From: Bifidobacterium platyrrhinorum
GTDB taxonomy: Bacteria > Actinomycetota > Actinomycetes > Actinomycetales > Bifidobacteriaceae
DNA length: 64,000 nucleotides
NCBI RefSeq assembly: GCF_010667645.1
Contig: NZ_WHZV01000001.1
Location: 572,809-636,808 of the forward strand
Reading direction: 5' to 3'
Shown: positions 34,740-43,049 of the stretch, piece after piece
Numbering within the stretch: position 1 is the first letter of the stretch
How the letters are laid out: each line of letters begins with the position of its first letter
Notes under the pieces: model-generated
Told to the model about the DNA's origin: nothing
What the model saw: only the letters and a program-made list of their open reading frames with translations
The model's database searches: none
Translations under genes and position numbers: made by a program

Positions 34740-35039
34740 ATGTCCTTGACCACTGAACAGCGTGCGGCGACCAAACGGGAGTTCCGGGAGAACATGGCCC
34801 TGCTCGGCCTGACCGTCGACCGGATCGGCGTCGATTTCGGGGTCGACGGAGAAACCATCCAACGCATCATCGATCTCGAATCCGGCGTGCTGGAATACCC
34901 GTGGATCGTGCGCCGCTACCTGCTCGACAAGGCCGCGGCGGCCGGCGTACGGCCGGTGCCGTTCACCGCGCTGCGCGGCGACCCGCACGACTACTGGTTC
35001 CTCGACGACCGGATCATCGACGCGAACCGGCTCGACTGA
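34740..35039 (+). CDS. DUF2316-family protein
   Basis: 99 aa matching the DUF2316 pattern over its full length: MSLTTEQRAATKREFRENMA, then a helix-turn-helix-like GLTVDRIGVDFGVDGETIQR, PWIVRRYLLDKA, and the ending PFTALRGDPHDYWFLDDRII. Members are small, probably DNA-binding proteins without assigned function. AGGGGAG lies at a good distance from the ATG at 34740. It is monocistronic and convergent with the MFS gene. Confidence 0.88.
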   Translation: MSLTTEQRAATKREFRENMALLGLTVDRIGVDFGVDGETIQRIIDLESGVLEYPWIVRRYLLDKAAAAGVRPVPFTALRGDPHDYWFLDDRIIDANRLD

Positions 35040-35129
35040 TACGAACGCACGAAGCGGACCGATCAGGACCGGGGCTCCGGGCCCCGAACCCGAGATGACC
35101 AATTACCGGTGGAAGCGGCGGTCTTTCCG

Positions 35130-36503
35130 CTACAGCTCGACCTGCTCCCATTGCGGGGGCAGCGGGATGCGCCGCGTCGGGGTGAGGCAGGCGAGCAGCA
35201 GTCCGGCGGAGGCGCACAGGACGACGAGCAGCATGACCGCGTGGAAGCCGAATCCCGGCGTCTGCAGCAGCCATCCGACCAATGCGGGAGCCAATGCGCC
35301 CGGCACGCCGACCGTCGTCTCGAACACGGTGGACACCCTGCCCTGCATGTCGTCCGGCGTGCGCCCGAAGATGAACCCGAGTTCACCCGCGTTCAACGCC
35401 GGGAACAGCACCGACGCCATGGTCATGCATGTGACCGCCGCAACATACGAGTCGGTGAACACGAGCGGCAGCATCGCGAACGTGAACACGGCGAACGTGA
35501 GGATGATGAGCCGGCCGGTCGGCACATGCTCGACCAACCATCCGGCGGCGAACGAGCCGATCAGCGCGGCGACGCCGGTGGCGGTGCCGACGAGCCCGAT
35601 GAGCGCCGCATCCGTGCCGCGTTCCGCCAACATGATCTGCACACCGATGATGCTCCCATAACAGGCGACGTTCATGACCGCACCCTGCGCGATCGCCGCG
35701 ACCACGGTCCTGCGGGTCAGCGTCCACCGCCAGCCGTCGACGAACTGGGAGAGGAACGACGGCTTGGCAACGTCTGGGGAAGAAACGACGACGGCCCCGT
35801 CTGCCCCGTCAGCGCCGTCGTCGTTTCGTTTCGGCAACGCCAGCGAGGCGAACACGGAGGTCAGGTACAGCAGCGCCGAGGCGAGGAACAGCATCCATCC
35901 GGCGATCCGGTACAGGAGTCCGCCGATCGCGCCGCCGGACAGTTCGACGCATGACTCTCGCGCCTCGCGGATGGCCTGCGCCTTCGCGAACCGGTCCATC
36001 GGCACCAGGGATTTGAGCATCGCGTCGTTCGATGGCCCGAGCAAACCGTTCATCACCGCGAACAGGATGACCGTCACGGCGAACGTCGTCGTGCGCATCG
36101 TCCCGGTGGCGAGACCGGCCGTCACCGCGACGGACAGGCCGGCGCCGGTCAGACCGAGCAGGATCATCAGCCGCCGCCGGTCGTGACGGTCGGCGAGCGC
36201 CCCGCCGACGGACATGAGCGTCAATCCGACCGCCGATTCGATGGTGACGAGCAGTCCGGCAATGAACGGCGAGCCGGACAGGGCGAGGCCGATCAACGGT
36301 ATGGCGAACGTGCGCAGGCTGACGGCGACCACGTCGGCGGTGTCGGCGGCGAACCAACATCGGTATGCGGGGATCCTCCAGAGCGGGCGGGCGCGTTGGG
36401 ACGATTCGTTCGCGGGTGCGTCCATGGTGGCCGGGGTGGTCGCGTTGGTATGGGGATCGGGGGATTGTGCGTGAATCGGGTTCGGGCGGTCGTCGGCGTT
36501 CAT
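35130..36503 (-). CDS. MFS exporter, macrolide-efflux-like
   Basis: 457 aa with 12 membrane segments. The motif-A sequence is GGALADRHDRRRLM, and PSNDAMLKSLVPMDRFAKAQ and AIREARESCVELSGGAIGGL follow. This N-(a/s)-x-x-P/QxxR arrangement is seen in MFS_3-type exporters such as MefA-like macrolide pumps and enterobactin exporters. A polar N terminus of about 45 residues precedes segment 1. The ATG at 36503 is chosen with moderate certainty. The 290-bp leader upstream holds an 11-codon ORF and hairpins, suggesting drug-responsive attenuation. Confidence 0.85.
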   Translation of the reverse strand: MNADDRPNPIHAQSPDPHTNATTPATMDAPANESSQRARPLWRIPAYRCWFAADTADVVAVSLRTFAIPLIGLALSGSPFIAGLLVTIESAVGLTLMSVGGALADRHDRRRLMILLGLTGAGLSVAVTAGLATGTMRTTTFAVTVILFAVMNGLLGPSNDAMLKSLVPMDRFAKAQAIREARESCVELSGGAIGGLLYRIAGWMLFLASALLYLTSVFASLALPKRNDDGADGADGAVVVSSPDVAKPSFLSQFVDGWRWTLTRRTVVAAIAQGAVMNVACYGSIIGVQIMLAERGTDAALIGLVGTATGVAALIGSFAAGWLVEHVPTGRLIILTFAVFTFAMLPLVFTDSYVAAVTCMTMASVLFPALNAGELGFIFGRTPDDMQGRVSTVFETTVGVPGALAPALVGWLLQTPGFGFHAVMLLVVLCASAGLLLACLTPTRRIPLPPQWEQVEL

Positions 36504-36688
36504 GGTGGGTCTCGTTTCATGATGCGCCATGACCGGTGCACGGATCATCGCCGTCGATGACCATATCGATCGTCCATCGCAGGTCATCTTCGGTGTGATG
36601 GCCTTGCCGATGGACCGATCGGCGGACTGCGTGATGGATGGCGGTGCACCGTTCATGGACGATGTTCGGAATGTTCGCATGGAAGCAT

Positions 36689-36717
36689 ATCACGGCCATA
36701 TGGTTTCCGGCCGTGAT
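36689..36717 (-). promoter_or_regulatory. 9-bp perfect hairpin in the leader of the MFS exporter
   Basis: ATCACGGCC and GGCCGTGAT (36689-36697, 36709-36717) are exact inverted repeats with an 11-base loop. They lie between the 11-codon leader ORF and the MFS start, in the place where an attenuator stem would be expected. Confidence 0.55.
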
Positions 36718-36754
36718 GCCGTGACGTGAGGGGACGGGTGAGGGCACCCGGCTC

Positions 36755-36790
36755 TCAGCTGTATGCGAAGGATTCCAGAACGACGTACAT
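36755..36790 (-). CDS. Candidate 11-residue leader peptide of the MFS exporter
   Basis: The frame reads MYVVLESFAYS then TGA. An AAAGGAG Shine-Dalgarno sequence (36797-36803) precedes the ATG by six bases, better than that of the exporter itself. A short, well-translated ORF followed by hairpins and then an exporter gene is the design of ribosome-stalling attenuators such as those of erm, cat and mef genes. No match to a known leader sequence is claimed. Confidence 0.5.
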   Translation of the reverse strand: MYVVLESFAYS

Positions 36791-36897
36791 GCGAGGCTCC
36801 TTTGGCTCTACCGGTGTTCGGCGATGTTCCGACTTCTTTCATCCATGGTAGTCGACGGCCATGCCGCGCCCCGCCAGAGCGGGGCGGACGGGATGGT

Positions 36898-37263
36898 TCA
36901 CAGGTCCTGGATCTGCGCGCCGAACGGCCAGAGGGCGAGTTTCGCCATCTTGAACGATTGGATGCCGAACGGGATGCCGATGATGGTCACGCAGTTGGCG
37001 AGTCCGGCGACGATGTAGCCGAGCGCCATCCAGATTCCGGCGAGCACCACCCAGATGATGTTCGCGAGCGTGGAGCCGAGGCCGCCGCCGTAGCGCACGG
37101 TCTTGCCGAACGGGGTGAGCGTGAGCCCGGCCATCTTGAACGCCTGAAGACCCAACGGGATGCCGACGATCGTGACGCACAGCACCACGCCGATGACCGC
37201 CCATCCGAACGCGATGGCGAGCCCGCCGAGCACCAGCCACAGGATATTGCCGATCAGTCTCAT
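36898..37263 (-). CDS. YccF-domain membrane protein
   Basis: 121 aa built from two homologous YccF (DUF307) units: IGNILWLVLGGLAIAFGWAV with TIVGIPLGLQAFKMAGLTLT PFGK, and LANIIWVVLAGIWMALGYIV with TIIGIPFGIQSFKMAKLALW PFG. Each unit has one or two membrane segments. The function is unknown; family members are small inner-membrane proteins. AGGAG precedes the ATG at 37263 by about 11 bases. Confidence 0.9.
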   Translation of the reverse strand: MRLIGNILWLVLGGLAIAFGWAVIGVVLCVTIVGIPLGLQAFKMAGLTLTPFGKTVRYGGGLGSTLANIIWVVLAGIWMALGYIVAGLANCVTIIGIPFGIQSFKMAKLALWPFGAQIQDL

Positions 37264-37468
37264 GTTTTCTCTTCGCTCCTTGATGCATGTACGGATTCCA
37301 TGTGTCGCAACCGTCCCATTCTCCCATCGTGCGGCGGATCCATCCATCGGGGAATCCCCTGATTCCTCCCCGGGTTTTCCGGGATCGCCGGAATGGGACG
37401 GGGGCCGTTCACATGTCGCACGACCTTCACGCGTCCGTTCCGTCAGGGCGCGGCGTACAGTGGCGGTC

Positions 37469-37891
37469 ATGTTGGATCACATCACGTTGCGTGTGCGCGA
37501 CGTCAACCGCAGCATCGATTTCTACACGCGGGCACTCGCGCCTTTGGGGTATGTCGTCAAGGCCCATCATGAACCCACATTGGGATTCGGCGTGGATGAC
37601 GGCACCCCGCATTCGGATTTCTACGTGTCGCCGATGACGGAAGCGACGGGTGGGGCGTCGCCGGTCACGCATATCGCCTTTCTCGCGCCCGACCGCGATG
37701 CCGTACGCGCGTTCCATGAGGCCGCGATCGCCGCGGGCGGCCGGGACAACGGGGCTCCCGGTCCGCGCCCCTACCATCCGGGATACTATTCGGCGTTCGT
37801 CCTCGATCCGGATGGCAACAACGTCGAGGCCGTGGTCGACTGGTCCGGCTGGTTCCGCGATGATGGCGACGGGCAGGCCGCGGGGGAATGA
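37469..37891 (+). CDS. VOC-family (glyoxalase-like) protein
   Basis: 140 aa with the paired beta-alpha-beta-beta-beta modules of the vicinal-oxygen-chelate fold: MLDHITLRVRDVNRSIDFYT at the start, PVTHIAFLAPDRDAVRAFHE in the middle, and YYSAFVLDPDGNNVEAVVDW at the end. His4, the His of THIAF and Glu of NNVEAV are placed as metal ligands. Substrate unknown; similar proteins include lactoylglutathione-lyase-like and bleomycin-resistance-like members. Its stop is 24 bases from the convergent SRAP gene. Confidence 0.88.
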   Translation: MLDHITLRVRDVNRSIDFYTRALAPLGYVVKAHHEPTLGFGVDDGTPHSDFYVSPMTEATGGASPVTHIAFLAPDRDAVRAFHEAAIAAGGRDNGAPGPRPYHPGYYSAFVLDPDGNNVEAVVDWSGWFRDDGDGQAAGE

Positions 37892-37914
37892 CGTCGTCGT
37901 GCGGGGCGACGGGA

Positions 37915-38613
37915 TCAGAGCAGCCTGATCGGGTCCGTGCGCTCGACCGGCCGGATGAGACGGCGTCCGTTCCCGCTCGCCGGCAGCGGCGCGACCTCGT
38001 GGAACGCCAGGCGGCGTGACAGTTCGGTCCCTTGCCTCCGCAACGGGTCGATAAGCCGCACGCCGTCGGTCGCACGGTCCAGCCATGCCGCGGTCATGCC
38101 GTCCGGTACGAGCAACGGCATGCGGTCATGCACACTCGCCGGACCGTCCACGGCCGGGCAGGTGACGATCGTGGCGGTCAACTGCCATGGCGAGGCGTCG
38201 GAGGCGCGCCACCACGAGTACAGTCCGGCCATCGCCAATGGTTTCCCGCCCTCCGCATGGAAATAGAACGGGCGTTTGCCCTTCCACTCGTAGTAGCCGC
38301 TTGCGGGGATGACACAACGCATGGAACGCGTGGATTCGGCGAACGTGGGTTTGACGTGGATGGATTCGACGCGTGCGTTGTATGTGGGGTAGGGGAGCGT
38401 CTTGCTTTGGCTCCACCGGGGGACGAGCGTCCAGTGGGCGCCGGTCAGGTGCCGCCGCCCGTCGCGGTCCTGCGCGACGACGCCGATGGTCTGCATGGGG
38501 GCGATGTTGTACGAGGGCTGCGGCAACCGGTCGCGGCGGATGCCGTCCTCGTCGACGTCGAGCCACCGGGCCACCGCGTCCCAATCCAGATCCAGCGCGA
38601 ATCTTCTGCACAT
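37915..38613 (-). CDS. yedK: SOS-response-associated peptidase (YedK/HMCES family)
   Basis: 232 aa. Cys2, exposed after removal of Met1 (MCRRFALDLD), is the residue that forms a thiazolidine crosslink with abasic sites in single-stranded DNA. The other family features are present: PSYNIAPMQTIGVV, NARVESIHVKPTF, RCVIPASGYYEWKG and VHDRMPLLV with the catalytic His. The start at 38613 must be used to place Cys at position 2. It is likely to shield abasic sites from strand breakage. The divergent neighbour is a TetR regulator. Confidence 0.93.
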   Translation of the reverse strand: MCRRFALDLDWDAVARWLDVDEDGIRRDRLPQPSYNIAPMQTIGVVAQDRDGRRHLTGAHWTLVPRWSQSKTLPYPTYNARVESIHVKPTFAESTRSMRCVIPASGYYEWKGKRPFYFHAEGGKPLAMAGLYSWWRASDASPWQLTATIVTCPAVDGPASVHDRMPLLVPDGMTAAWLDRATDGVRLIDPLRRQGTELSRRLAFHEVAPLPASGNGRRLIRPVERTDPIRLL

Positions 38614-38749
38614 GCGGCCCAGTGTACGCGCGGGTCGACGGCCACGGGCCACGGCATACCCGCCTTGGGAGGATCCGGCTGCAACGTTTCTTCCGCGGTA
38701 CCATGGGTGATGTTCCACCGGTGAGGCGCGAGGTTCGAGGAGGATGGCC

Positions 38750-39511
38750 ATGCCTGTTGACGCGATGGCGGGTGACGATGCGACGTCGCACGGCAGTACC
38801 GTCTCCGACGCCGCTGCGCCGGCCTCGTCCGACGCAGCGGACGGTCGGCATCGGACGAGCCGTCGCGGCGTCTCGGTGAAGGCGACCGTGGCGCGCGCCC
38901 GTTGGCAGCGGCGCAAGAAGATCGCCACGCGCAGGGCGATACGCGAGACCGCGTTGCGGCTGTTCGACGAATACGGCTACGACACGGTCACCACGCAGCG
39001 TATCGCCGACGAGGCGGGCGTGTCGGCGATCACCCTGTTCCGGTATTTCCCGACCAAGGAGGATCTCGTCCTCGGATTCGCGACGGATGGCGGGCTGTTC
39101 GCCGATCTGCGTCGGGAGATCGGGGAGCGGAAGGGCGGCTCTCCGATCGGGTTCGTCCGTCGCATGGTCCCGCAGGTGCTCGGCGGGCTCGAACCGTCGC
39201 AGCTGGGGGAGCTGGCGCATCGGCTGCGCATCGTGCGTTCCGACGACGGGTTGCGCGTGGCGCTGTACGCCCGCATACCGCAGTGGACGGACGCCGTCTC
39301 GGAGCTATGGGAGAGAGGCGGCTCCATGACCGACGATGGCGGCGCACGCGCCGGTTTCCCCGTGCGTCTGTCCGTCTCGTTCATCATTGACTGCATCATC
39401 GAATCCCTGCTGGAATGGTCGCGTCGCTGCGATGATGGGGTCGACGGCGAGAATGCCGTCGACGTGCTCGTCGAGGTCGTCTCCGAGGCGATGGAGACGC
39501 TGTCCCGCTGA
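38750..39511 (+). CDS. TetR-family transcriptional regulator
   Basis: 253 aa with an N-terminal low-complexity, Ala/Asp-rich stretch of about 35 residues. The TetR helix-turn-helix is RRAIRETALRLFDEYGYDTV, then TTQRIADEAGVSAITLFRYF at about residues 65-105. The rest is the helical ligand-binding part. It resembles MftR-like members. Two ATGs (38744 and 38750) occur after CGAGGAGG; 38750 has the better spacing. It is divergent from SRAP. Target and ligand unknown. Confidence 0.85.
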   Translation: MPVDAMAGDDATSHGSTVSDAAAPASSDAADGRHRTSRRGVSVKATVARARWQRRKKIATRRAIRETALRLFDEYGYDTVTTQRIADEAGVSAITLFRYFPTKEDLVLGFATDGGLFADLRREIGERKGGSPIGFVRRMVPQVLGGLEPSQLGELAHRLRIVRSDDGLRVALYARIPQWTDAVSELWERGGSMTDDGGARAGFPVRLSVSFIIDCIIESLLEWSRRCDDGVDGENAVDVLVEVVSEAMETLSR

Positions 39512-39961
39512 GTCCCCAATTCGGCACACGGCCATCCGGTCCGATAGTCGTCGAAAGGGTGCCGTCCCAGCGTCGAATATTCAAATGATAGCGACTTTAT
39601 TTTGAATTGAAATAGCGGAATTCAGCCGTTTTCCCATTAGGTGCCCTGCGTCGTTCAATCATTGTTTTCTTTCATATGAAAGTTGCATACATATGAAAGA
39701 AAAAGAGTACGTCCATCCATAAGAAATCGACTTTCACATGAAAGACAGAGCCGCGGAAATCCCTGGGATTGGGCGTATATGCGCTTAAGCAGGGGCCTTG
39801 CTTCGTCCTGCTCGATGCGACATTTCCTGTTTTCGATGCCGAAAAGGAAGGCGGGCCGTCTTCCGGTCGCATTCGTCATGCGATGTCCGGAAGGCGACCC
39901 GCCTTATGGTTCCGTGCGGTCGTCCCGCCTCGCCATGGGGTCGGGAAGCCGACGTGTGCCG
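39512..39961. other. 450-bp gene-free, partly AT-rich region with palindromes
   Basis: No supported gene lies here. The first half is strikingly AT-rich for this chromosome. It contains the perfect palindrome CTTTCATATGAAAG (39669-39682), a half-copy CATATGAAAG (39690-39699) and CTTTCACATGAAAG (39731-39744). The right part holds the hairpin at 39848-39905. Both neighbouring genes end toward it, so the palindromes are not in an obvious promoter. Confidence 0.6.
39848..39905 (-). terminator. Strong terminator hairpin after the aldo-keto reductase
   Basis: Nineteen-base arms (39848-39866 and 39887-39905, AAGGCGGG... / ...CCCGCCTT) pair with one mismatch and one G-T pair. Read on the minus strand the hairpin is followed by CCTTTTC, as expected of a terminator. 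It begins 57 bases after the reductase stop. Confidence 0.75.
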
Positions 39962-40921
39962 TCACTTCGTAAACGGTTCGGACGCCTTGTCGAGCGCGGC
40001 GATCTCGTCGGCCGTGAGGTCGAGGTCCACGGAGGCGAGGAGCGCGGGCAGCTGTTCGGGCGTGCGCGCCGAGGCGATCGGGCCGGCGACCTGCGGGCGG
40101 TGGCGCAGCCAGGCGAGCGCGACCGTGGCGATCGCCACGCCGTGCGCCTTGGCGACCTCGTCCAACGCGTCGACCAGCGCGAAGCCGTCGGCGGTGAGAT
40201 AGTCGGCGACCATGCCCTGACGCGCCTTGCCCTCCGCGTCGGCGGCGGAACGGTACTTGCCGGTGAGGAATCCGGCGGCCAACGAGAAGTAGGGGAACAC
40301 GGCAAGGCTCTCGCGTGCGGCGAGGGGCGCGAGCGTGCGTTCGTAGCCGCCGCGCGTGACGAGGTTGTAGTGCGGCTCCAACGCGACCGGCAGCGCGTAG
40401 CCGTGTTCGCGTGCGATGCGGAACCACTCCTCGATGCGGTCCGCCGTGTAGTTGGACAGGCCGATCGCGCGGATCTTGCCAGCCTTGACAAGCTCGTCGA
40501 ACGCCGCCGCCGTCTCCTCGAGCGGCGTCGCCTTGTCGTCGAAGTGTGCATAGTACAGGTCGATCTCGTCGACGCCGAGACGCAGCAACGACTCGTCGGC
40601 CGCGGCGATCACGTTGTCGTGCGAGAGCCCCTTGTACTGCGGATGCTCGCTCACCTTCGTGGCGACAATCACCTTGCTGCGATTGCCGCGTACGGCGAGC
40701 CAACGGCCGAGGATGATCTCGGATTCGCCGCCGGCGTTGCCCGGCGCCCACGCCGAATACACGTCGGCCGTGTCGATGAAGTTGCCTCCGACCTCCACGT
40801 ATTCGTCGAGCACCCTGCGGCTGGTCGCCTCGTCGCTCGTCCAGCCGAACGTGTTGCCGCCCAGCACGAGCGGAAACACCTCCAGGTCGCTGTTTCCCAC
40901 CTTCACACGCTTGTCCGTCAT
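39962..40921 (-). CDS. Aldo/keto reductase
   Basis: 319-aa NADPH-dependent oxidoreductase of the aldo-keto reductase superfamily. FIDTADVYSAWAPGNAGGES contains the catalytic Asp/Tyr, and VIVATKVSEHP the Lys. LRLGVDEIDLYYAHFDDKAT has His in the usual position, and the end (GPIASARTPEQL) forms the cofactor pocket. It resembles the YajO/YghZ branch. The N terminus is normal length. It is monocistronic, with a good terminator downstream. Substrate unknown. Confidence 0.92.
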   Translation of the reverse strand: MTDKRVKVGNSDLEVFPLVLGGNTFGWTSDEATSRRVLDEYVEVGGNFIDTADVYSAWAPGNAGGESEIILGRWLAVRGNRSKVIVATKVSEHPQYKGLSHDNVIAAADESLLRLGVDEIDLYYAHFDDKATPLEETAAAFDELVKAGKIRAIGLSNYTADRIEEWFRIAREHGYALPVALEPHYNLVTRGGYERTLAPLAARESLAVFPYFSLAAGFLTGKYRSAADAEGKARQGMVADYLTADGFALVDALDEVAKAHGVAIATVALAWLRHRPQVAGPIASARTPEQLPALLASVDLDLTADEIAALDKASEPFTK

Positions 40922-41099
40922 GGTGCGTCCTTCCCATCGTCGCCGGACGGTCCGTCGTCGCCGGCGGTCCTCTTATTATGCCGTCGACATGATGAGCCCG
41001 GGCCGCGAATGCTATAGGCATAATCCATAGCCTGTTGTCCGCTCCCGGGACATGATCCGAATGACAATGACATGGCCGCCCGTCATTCGGGCCTTGACA

Positions 41100-41516
41100 T
41101 CAGACGAGGATGCCGTCGCAGTGGTCGATCTCGTGCTGGATGATCTCGGCGGTGAACCCGTCGAACGTCGCGGTCGCCTCGCGCCAGCGCCGCGTGCGGT
41201 ATGTGACGGTGATGCGTTCGTAGCGGACCGCCGGCCGCACGCCCTTGAGGGACAGGCATCCCTCCTCGGTCTCGTAGCGGCCCGACTTCGCCGTGACGAC
41301 CGGGTTGAACATCGTCATGTTCCGGCCGGTAGCCTCGTCATGGAACACGATGATCCGCTTGGACACGCCGATCATGTTCGCGGCCATGCCGACGCACGAG
41401 TCCGCATGCGCGGCCAGCGTATCCGCGAGATCCGCCGCCACCGGCAGGTCCTCCTCCGTCGCCTCGTCGGACGGTTGCCGCAGGAACGACTCGGAGGTCA
41501 TGATCGCCCGTTCCAT
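41100..41516 (-). CDS. def: Peptide deformylase-like protein, divergent motif I
   Basis: 138 aa. Motif II EGCLSL (zinc-binding Cys) and motif III QHEIDHCDG (HExxH) are intact. Motif I, normally GxGLAAxQ, reads CVGMAANM, so the active-site Gln is replaced by Met and the first Gly by Cys. It is shorter than standard deformylases (about 160-200 aa). This subgroup occurs beside a normal enzyme in several Gram-positive bacteria. It could be a low-activity deformylase or act on a different substrate. Confidence 0.85.
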   Translation of the reverse strand: MERAIMTSESFLRQPSDEATEEDLPVAADLADTLAAHADSCVGMAANMIGVSKRIIVFHDEATGRNMTMFNPVVTAKSGRYETEEGCLSLKGVRPAVRYERITVTYRTRRWREATATFDGFTAEIIQHEIDHCDGILV

Positions 41517-41612
41517 GATGTTTCCTTTCTTGTCGGGTTGAACGCTCCGATTCTACCGACATCCCGTGCGGCCGTCACCGGTATGATGAGGTGAGGAACG
41601 GAAGGGGTGACG

Positions 41613-42260
41613 ATGATGTACCGGAACGAGGATGATCGCACGTCGCACGATCTCCCGTCACGTCATTCGACCCATGGACCGGAATGGTCCATGGGTTGCG
41701 GCCGAAGCACCATCAAGCAGATATCCGCACGCGCCGTCACACCGTTCATCGCCATGGCGATGTGCGCGACGCTGCTGGGCGCCTGTGGCGTACCTCCTTC
41801 CTCCGGCACGACGGATTCCGCCGCAGCGAACGGCCCATCGTCTTCGCGGACGACGGAACCGAAGGGAAAGGCCCGGACGGACACCGACACCCAGTCACAC
41901 GATCCATGGAACCAATACGGCGAAGACGCCTCCCACCCGCAGGAGGTCGATGATCCGCATGCCTCATCACGCGAGGATCTCGAACCGGCCCGTTCGCTCA
42001 CCCACACCGTGGTCATGTCGTTCACCAGCTATTCCGTGGTGGACGAACACCATATACGCATCTTCTTCACCGGCGGTACGCCCGCATGCCAGGGATACCA
42101 GGCGACGGCGAAGGAAACCGCCGACACGGTCACCGTCACCCTCGTCCAAGGGCTGGTGCCGGACGCACCGGACGCCTGCACGCTGCAGGCGGTGGCCTAT
42201 TCGATGATGATCGAATTGAAGGATCCGCTCGGCGCGCGCACGGTCGTCGCGGCGCAATGA
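41613..42260 (+). CDS. Predicted lipoprotein of unknown function
   Basis: 215 aa. A basic N-terminal stretch of about 38 residues is followed by a hydrophobic signal (TPFIAMAMCATLLGACG) with a lipobox LGAC, so the mature protein should be lipid-anchored at Cys. A low-complexity, Ser/Thr/Asp-rich linker (about residues 60-115) precedes a small domain with FTSYSVVDEHHIRIFFTGG and two Cys (ACQGY, DACTLQ) that may form a disulfide. GAAGGGG precedes two adjacent ATGs. No family is recognised. Confidence 0.75.
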   Translation: MMYRNEDDRTSHDLPSRHSTHGPEWSMGCGRSTIKQISARAVTPFIAMAMCATLLGACGVPPSSGTTDSAAANGPSSSRTTEPKGKARTDTDTQSHDPWNQYGEDASHPQEVDDPHASSREDLEPARSLTHTVVMSFTSYSVVDEHHIRIFFTGGTPACQGYQATAKETADTVTVTLVQGLVPDAPDACTLQAVAYSMMIELKDPLGARTVVAAQ

Positions 42261-42341
42261 TCATATGCGGCGCATCGCAAGACGCGCCGCATATGGAACG
42301 GACGGCCCGGTTCCGCGGATTCCCGGTGCACAATGGGAGCC

Positions 42342-42941
42342 ATGAGCACAGCACTGGTCATCACCTCCAATCCCGAACACAACAGCCTCACCAACGCGGC
42401 CGGCAGGGCCTTCGCCGAAGGCTTCCGCACGAAGGGCGGCGACGCCGAGACCCTCGACCTGTACGAGGCCGGGTTCAACCCCGTCTACACGACCGCCGAC
42501 CGCGCGCACTACCTCGGCAAGGCCGACATGCCCGAGGATGTGGCCGCCATCCAGACCCGTCTCGCCGAGGCGGACGTGATCGCGCTCGTCTTCCCCGTCT
42601 ACTGGTACACGATGCCCGCCATGGTCAAGGGCCTGTTCGACCGTGTCATCTGCCGCGGATTCGCCTACAACGCCGACGGCACCCCGGGCGCCTTGGCCGG
42701 CAAGACGGTGCGCGTCATCATGCTTACCGGCGGCCCGGAATCGTGGTACAGGTCCGACGGCGTCGGCGAGGCGTTGGACAACCAGATCCGCCGTCAGACG
42801 TTCATGAAGTACTGCGGCGTCAAGGACGTCGAGATCGTCTACGTCGACAACCTCTCCATGGGCGACGACGATCCCGCCAAGCGCGAGGCCGCCGCCAAGC
42901 AGCTCGACGGGATCAGGAAGCTGGGAGCGTCGCTCGCCTGA
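42342..42941 (+). CDS. NAD(P)H-dependent flavodoxin-fold oxidoreductase
   Basis: 199 aa of the MdaB/KefF/NQO-like flavodoxin fold. It begins with ALVITSNPEHNSLTNAAGRA (FMN phosphate loop), then ADVIALVFPVYWYTMPAMVK with the conserved WY..PA segment, and continues with LFDRVICRGFAYN and VIMLTGGPESWYRSDGVG. It is likely an FMN- or FAD-dependent quinone or azo reductase. The ATG at 42342 follows GGGAGCC; an ATG three codons earlier is less well placed. A strong hairpin follows 22 bases after its stop. Confidence 0.88.
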   Translation: MSTALVITSNPEHNSLTNAAGRAFAEGFRTKGGDAETLDLYEAGFNPVYTTADRAHYLGKADMPEDVAAIQTRLAEADVIALVFPVYWYTMPAMVKGLFDRVICRGFAYNADGTPGALAGKTVRVIMLTGGPESWYRSDGVGEALDNQIRRQTFMKYCGVKDVEIVYVDNLSMGDDDPAKREAAAKQLDGIRKLGASLA

Positions 42942-42962
42942 AACGGGCATTCCCATCGATAC

Positions 42963-43030
42963 GGCCTAGGGGCGTTCACCGGCCGTCCCCGCGACGACGC
43001 TGAACCGCGGCCGACGAACGCCCCTAGGCC
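42963..43030. terminator. Long hairpin between the reductase and the two-component remnant
   Basis: GGCCTAGGGGCGTTC (42963-42977) and its exact complement (43016-43030) form a 15-bp stem. A second inner stem is made by GGCCG/CGGCC, leaving a loop of about 22 bases. The two neighbouring genes converge on it. There is no T-tract, so it is either a U-poor terminator or a stable RNA structure. Confidence 0.6.
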
Positions 43031-43049
43031 TGTTCATATACGGATGCCG

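Noticed and set aside
39655..39879. Minus-strand frames of about 70 codons in the gene-free interval
   Set aside because: They traverse the palindromes and part of the terminator hairpin, lack ribosome sites and have no recognisable family.
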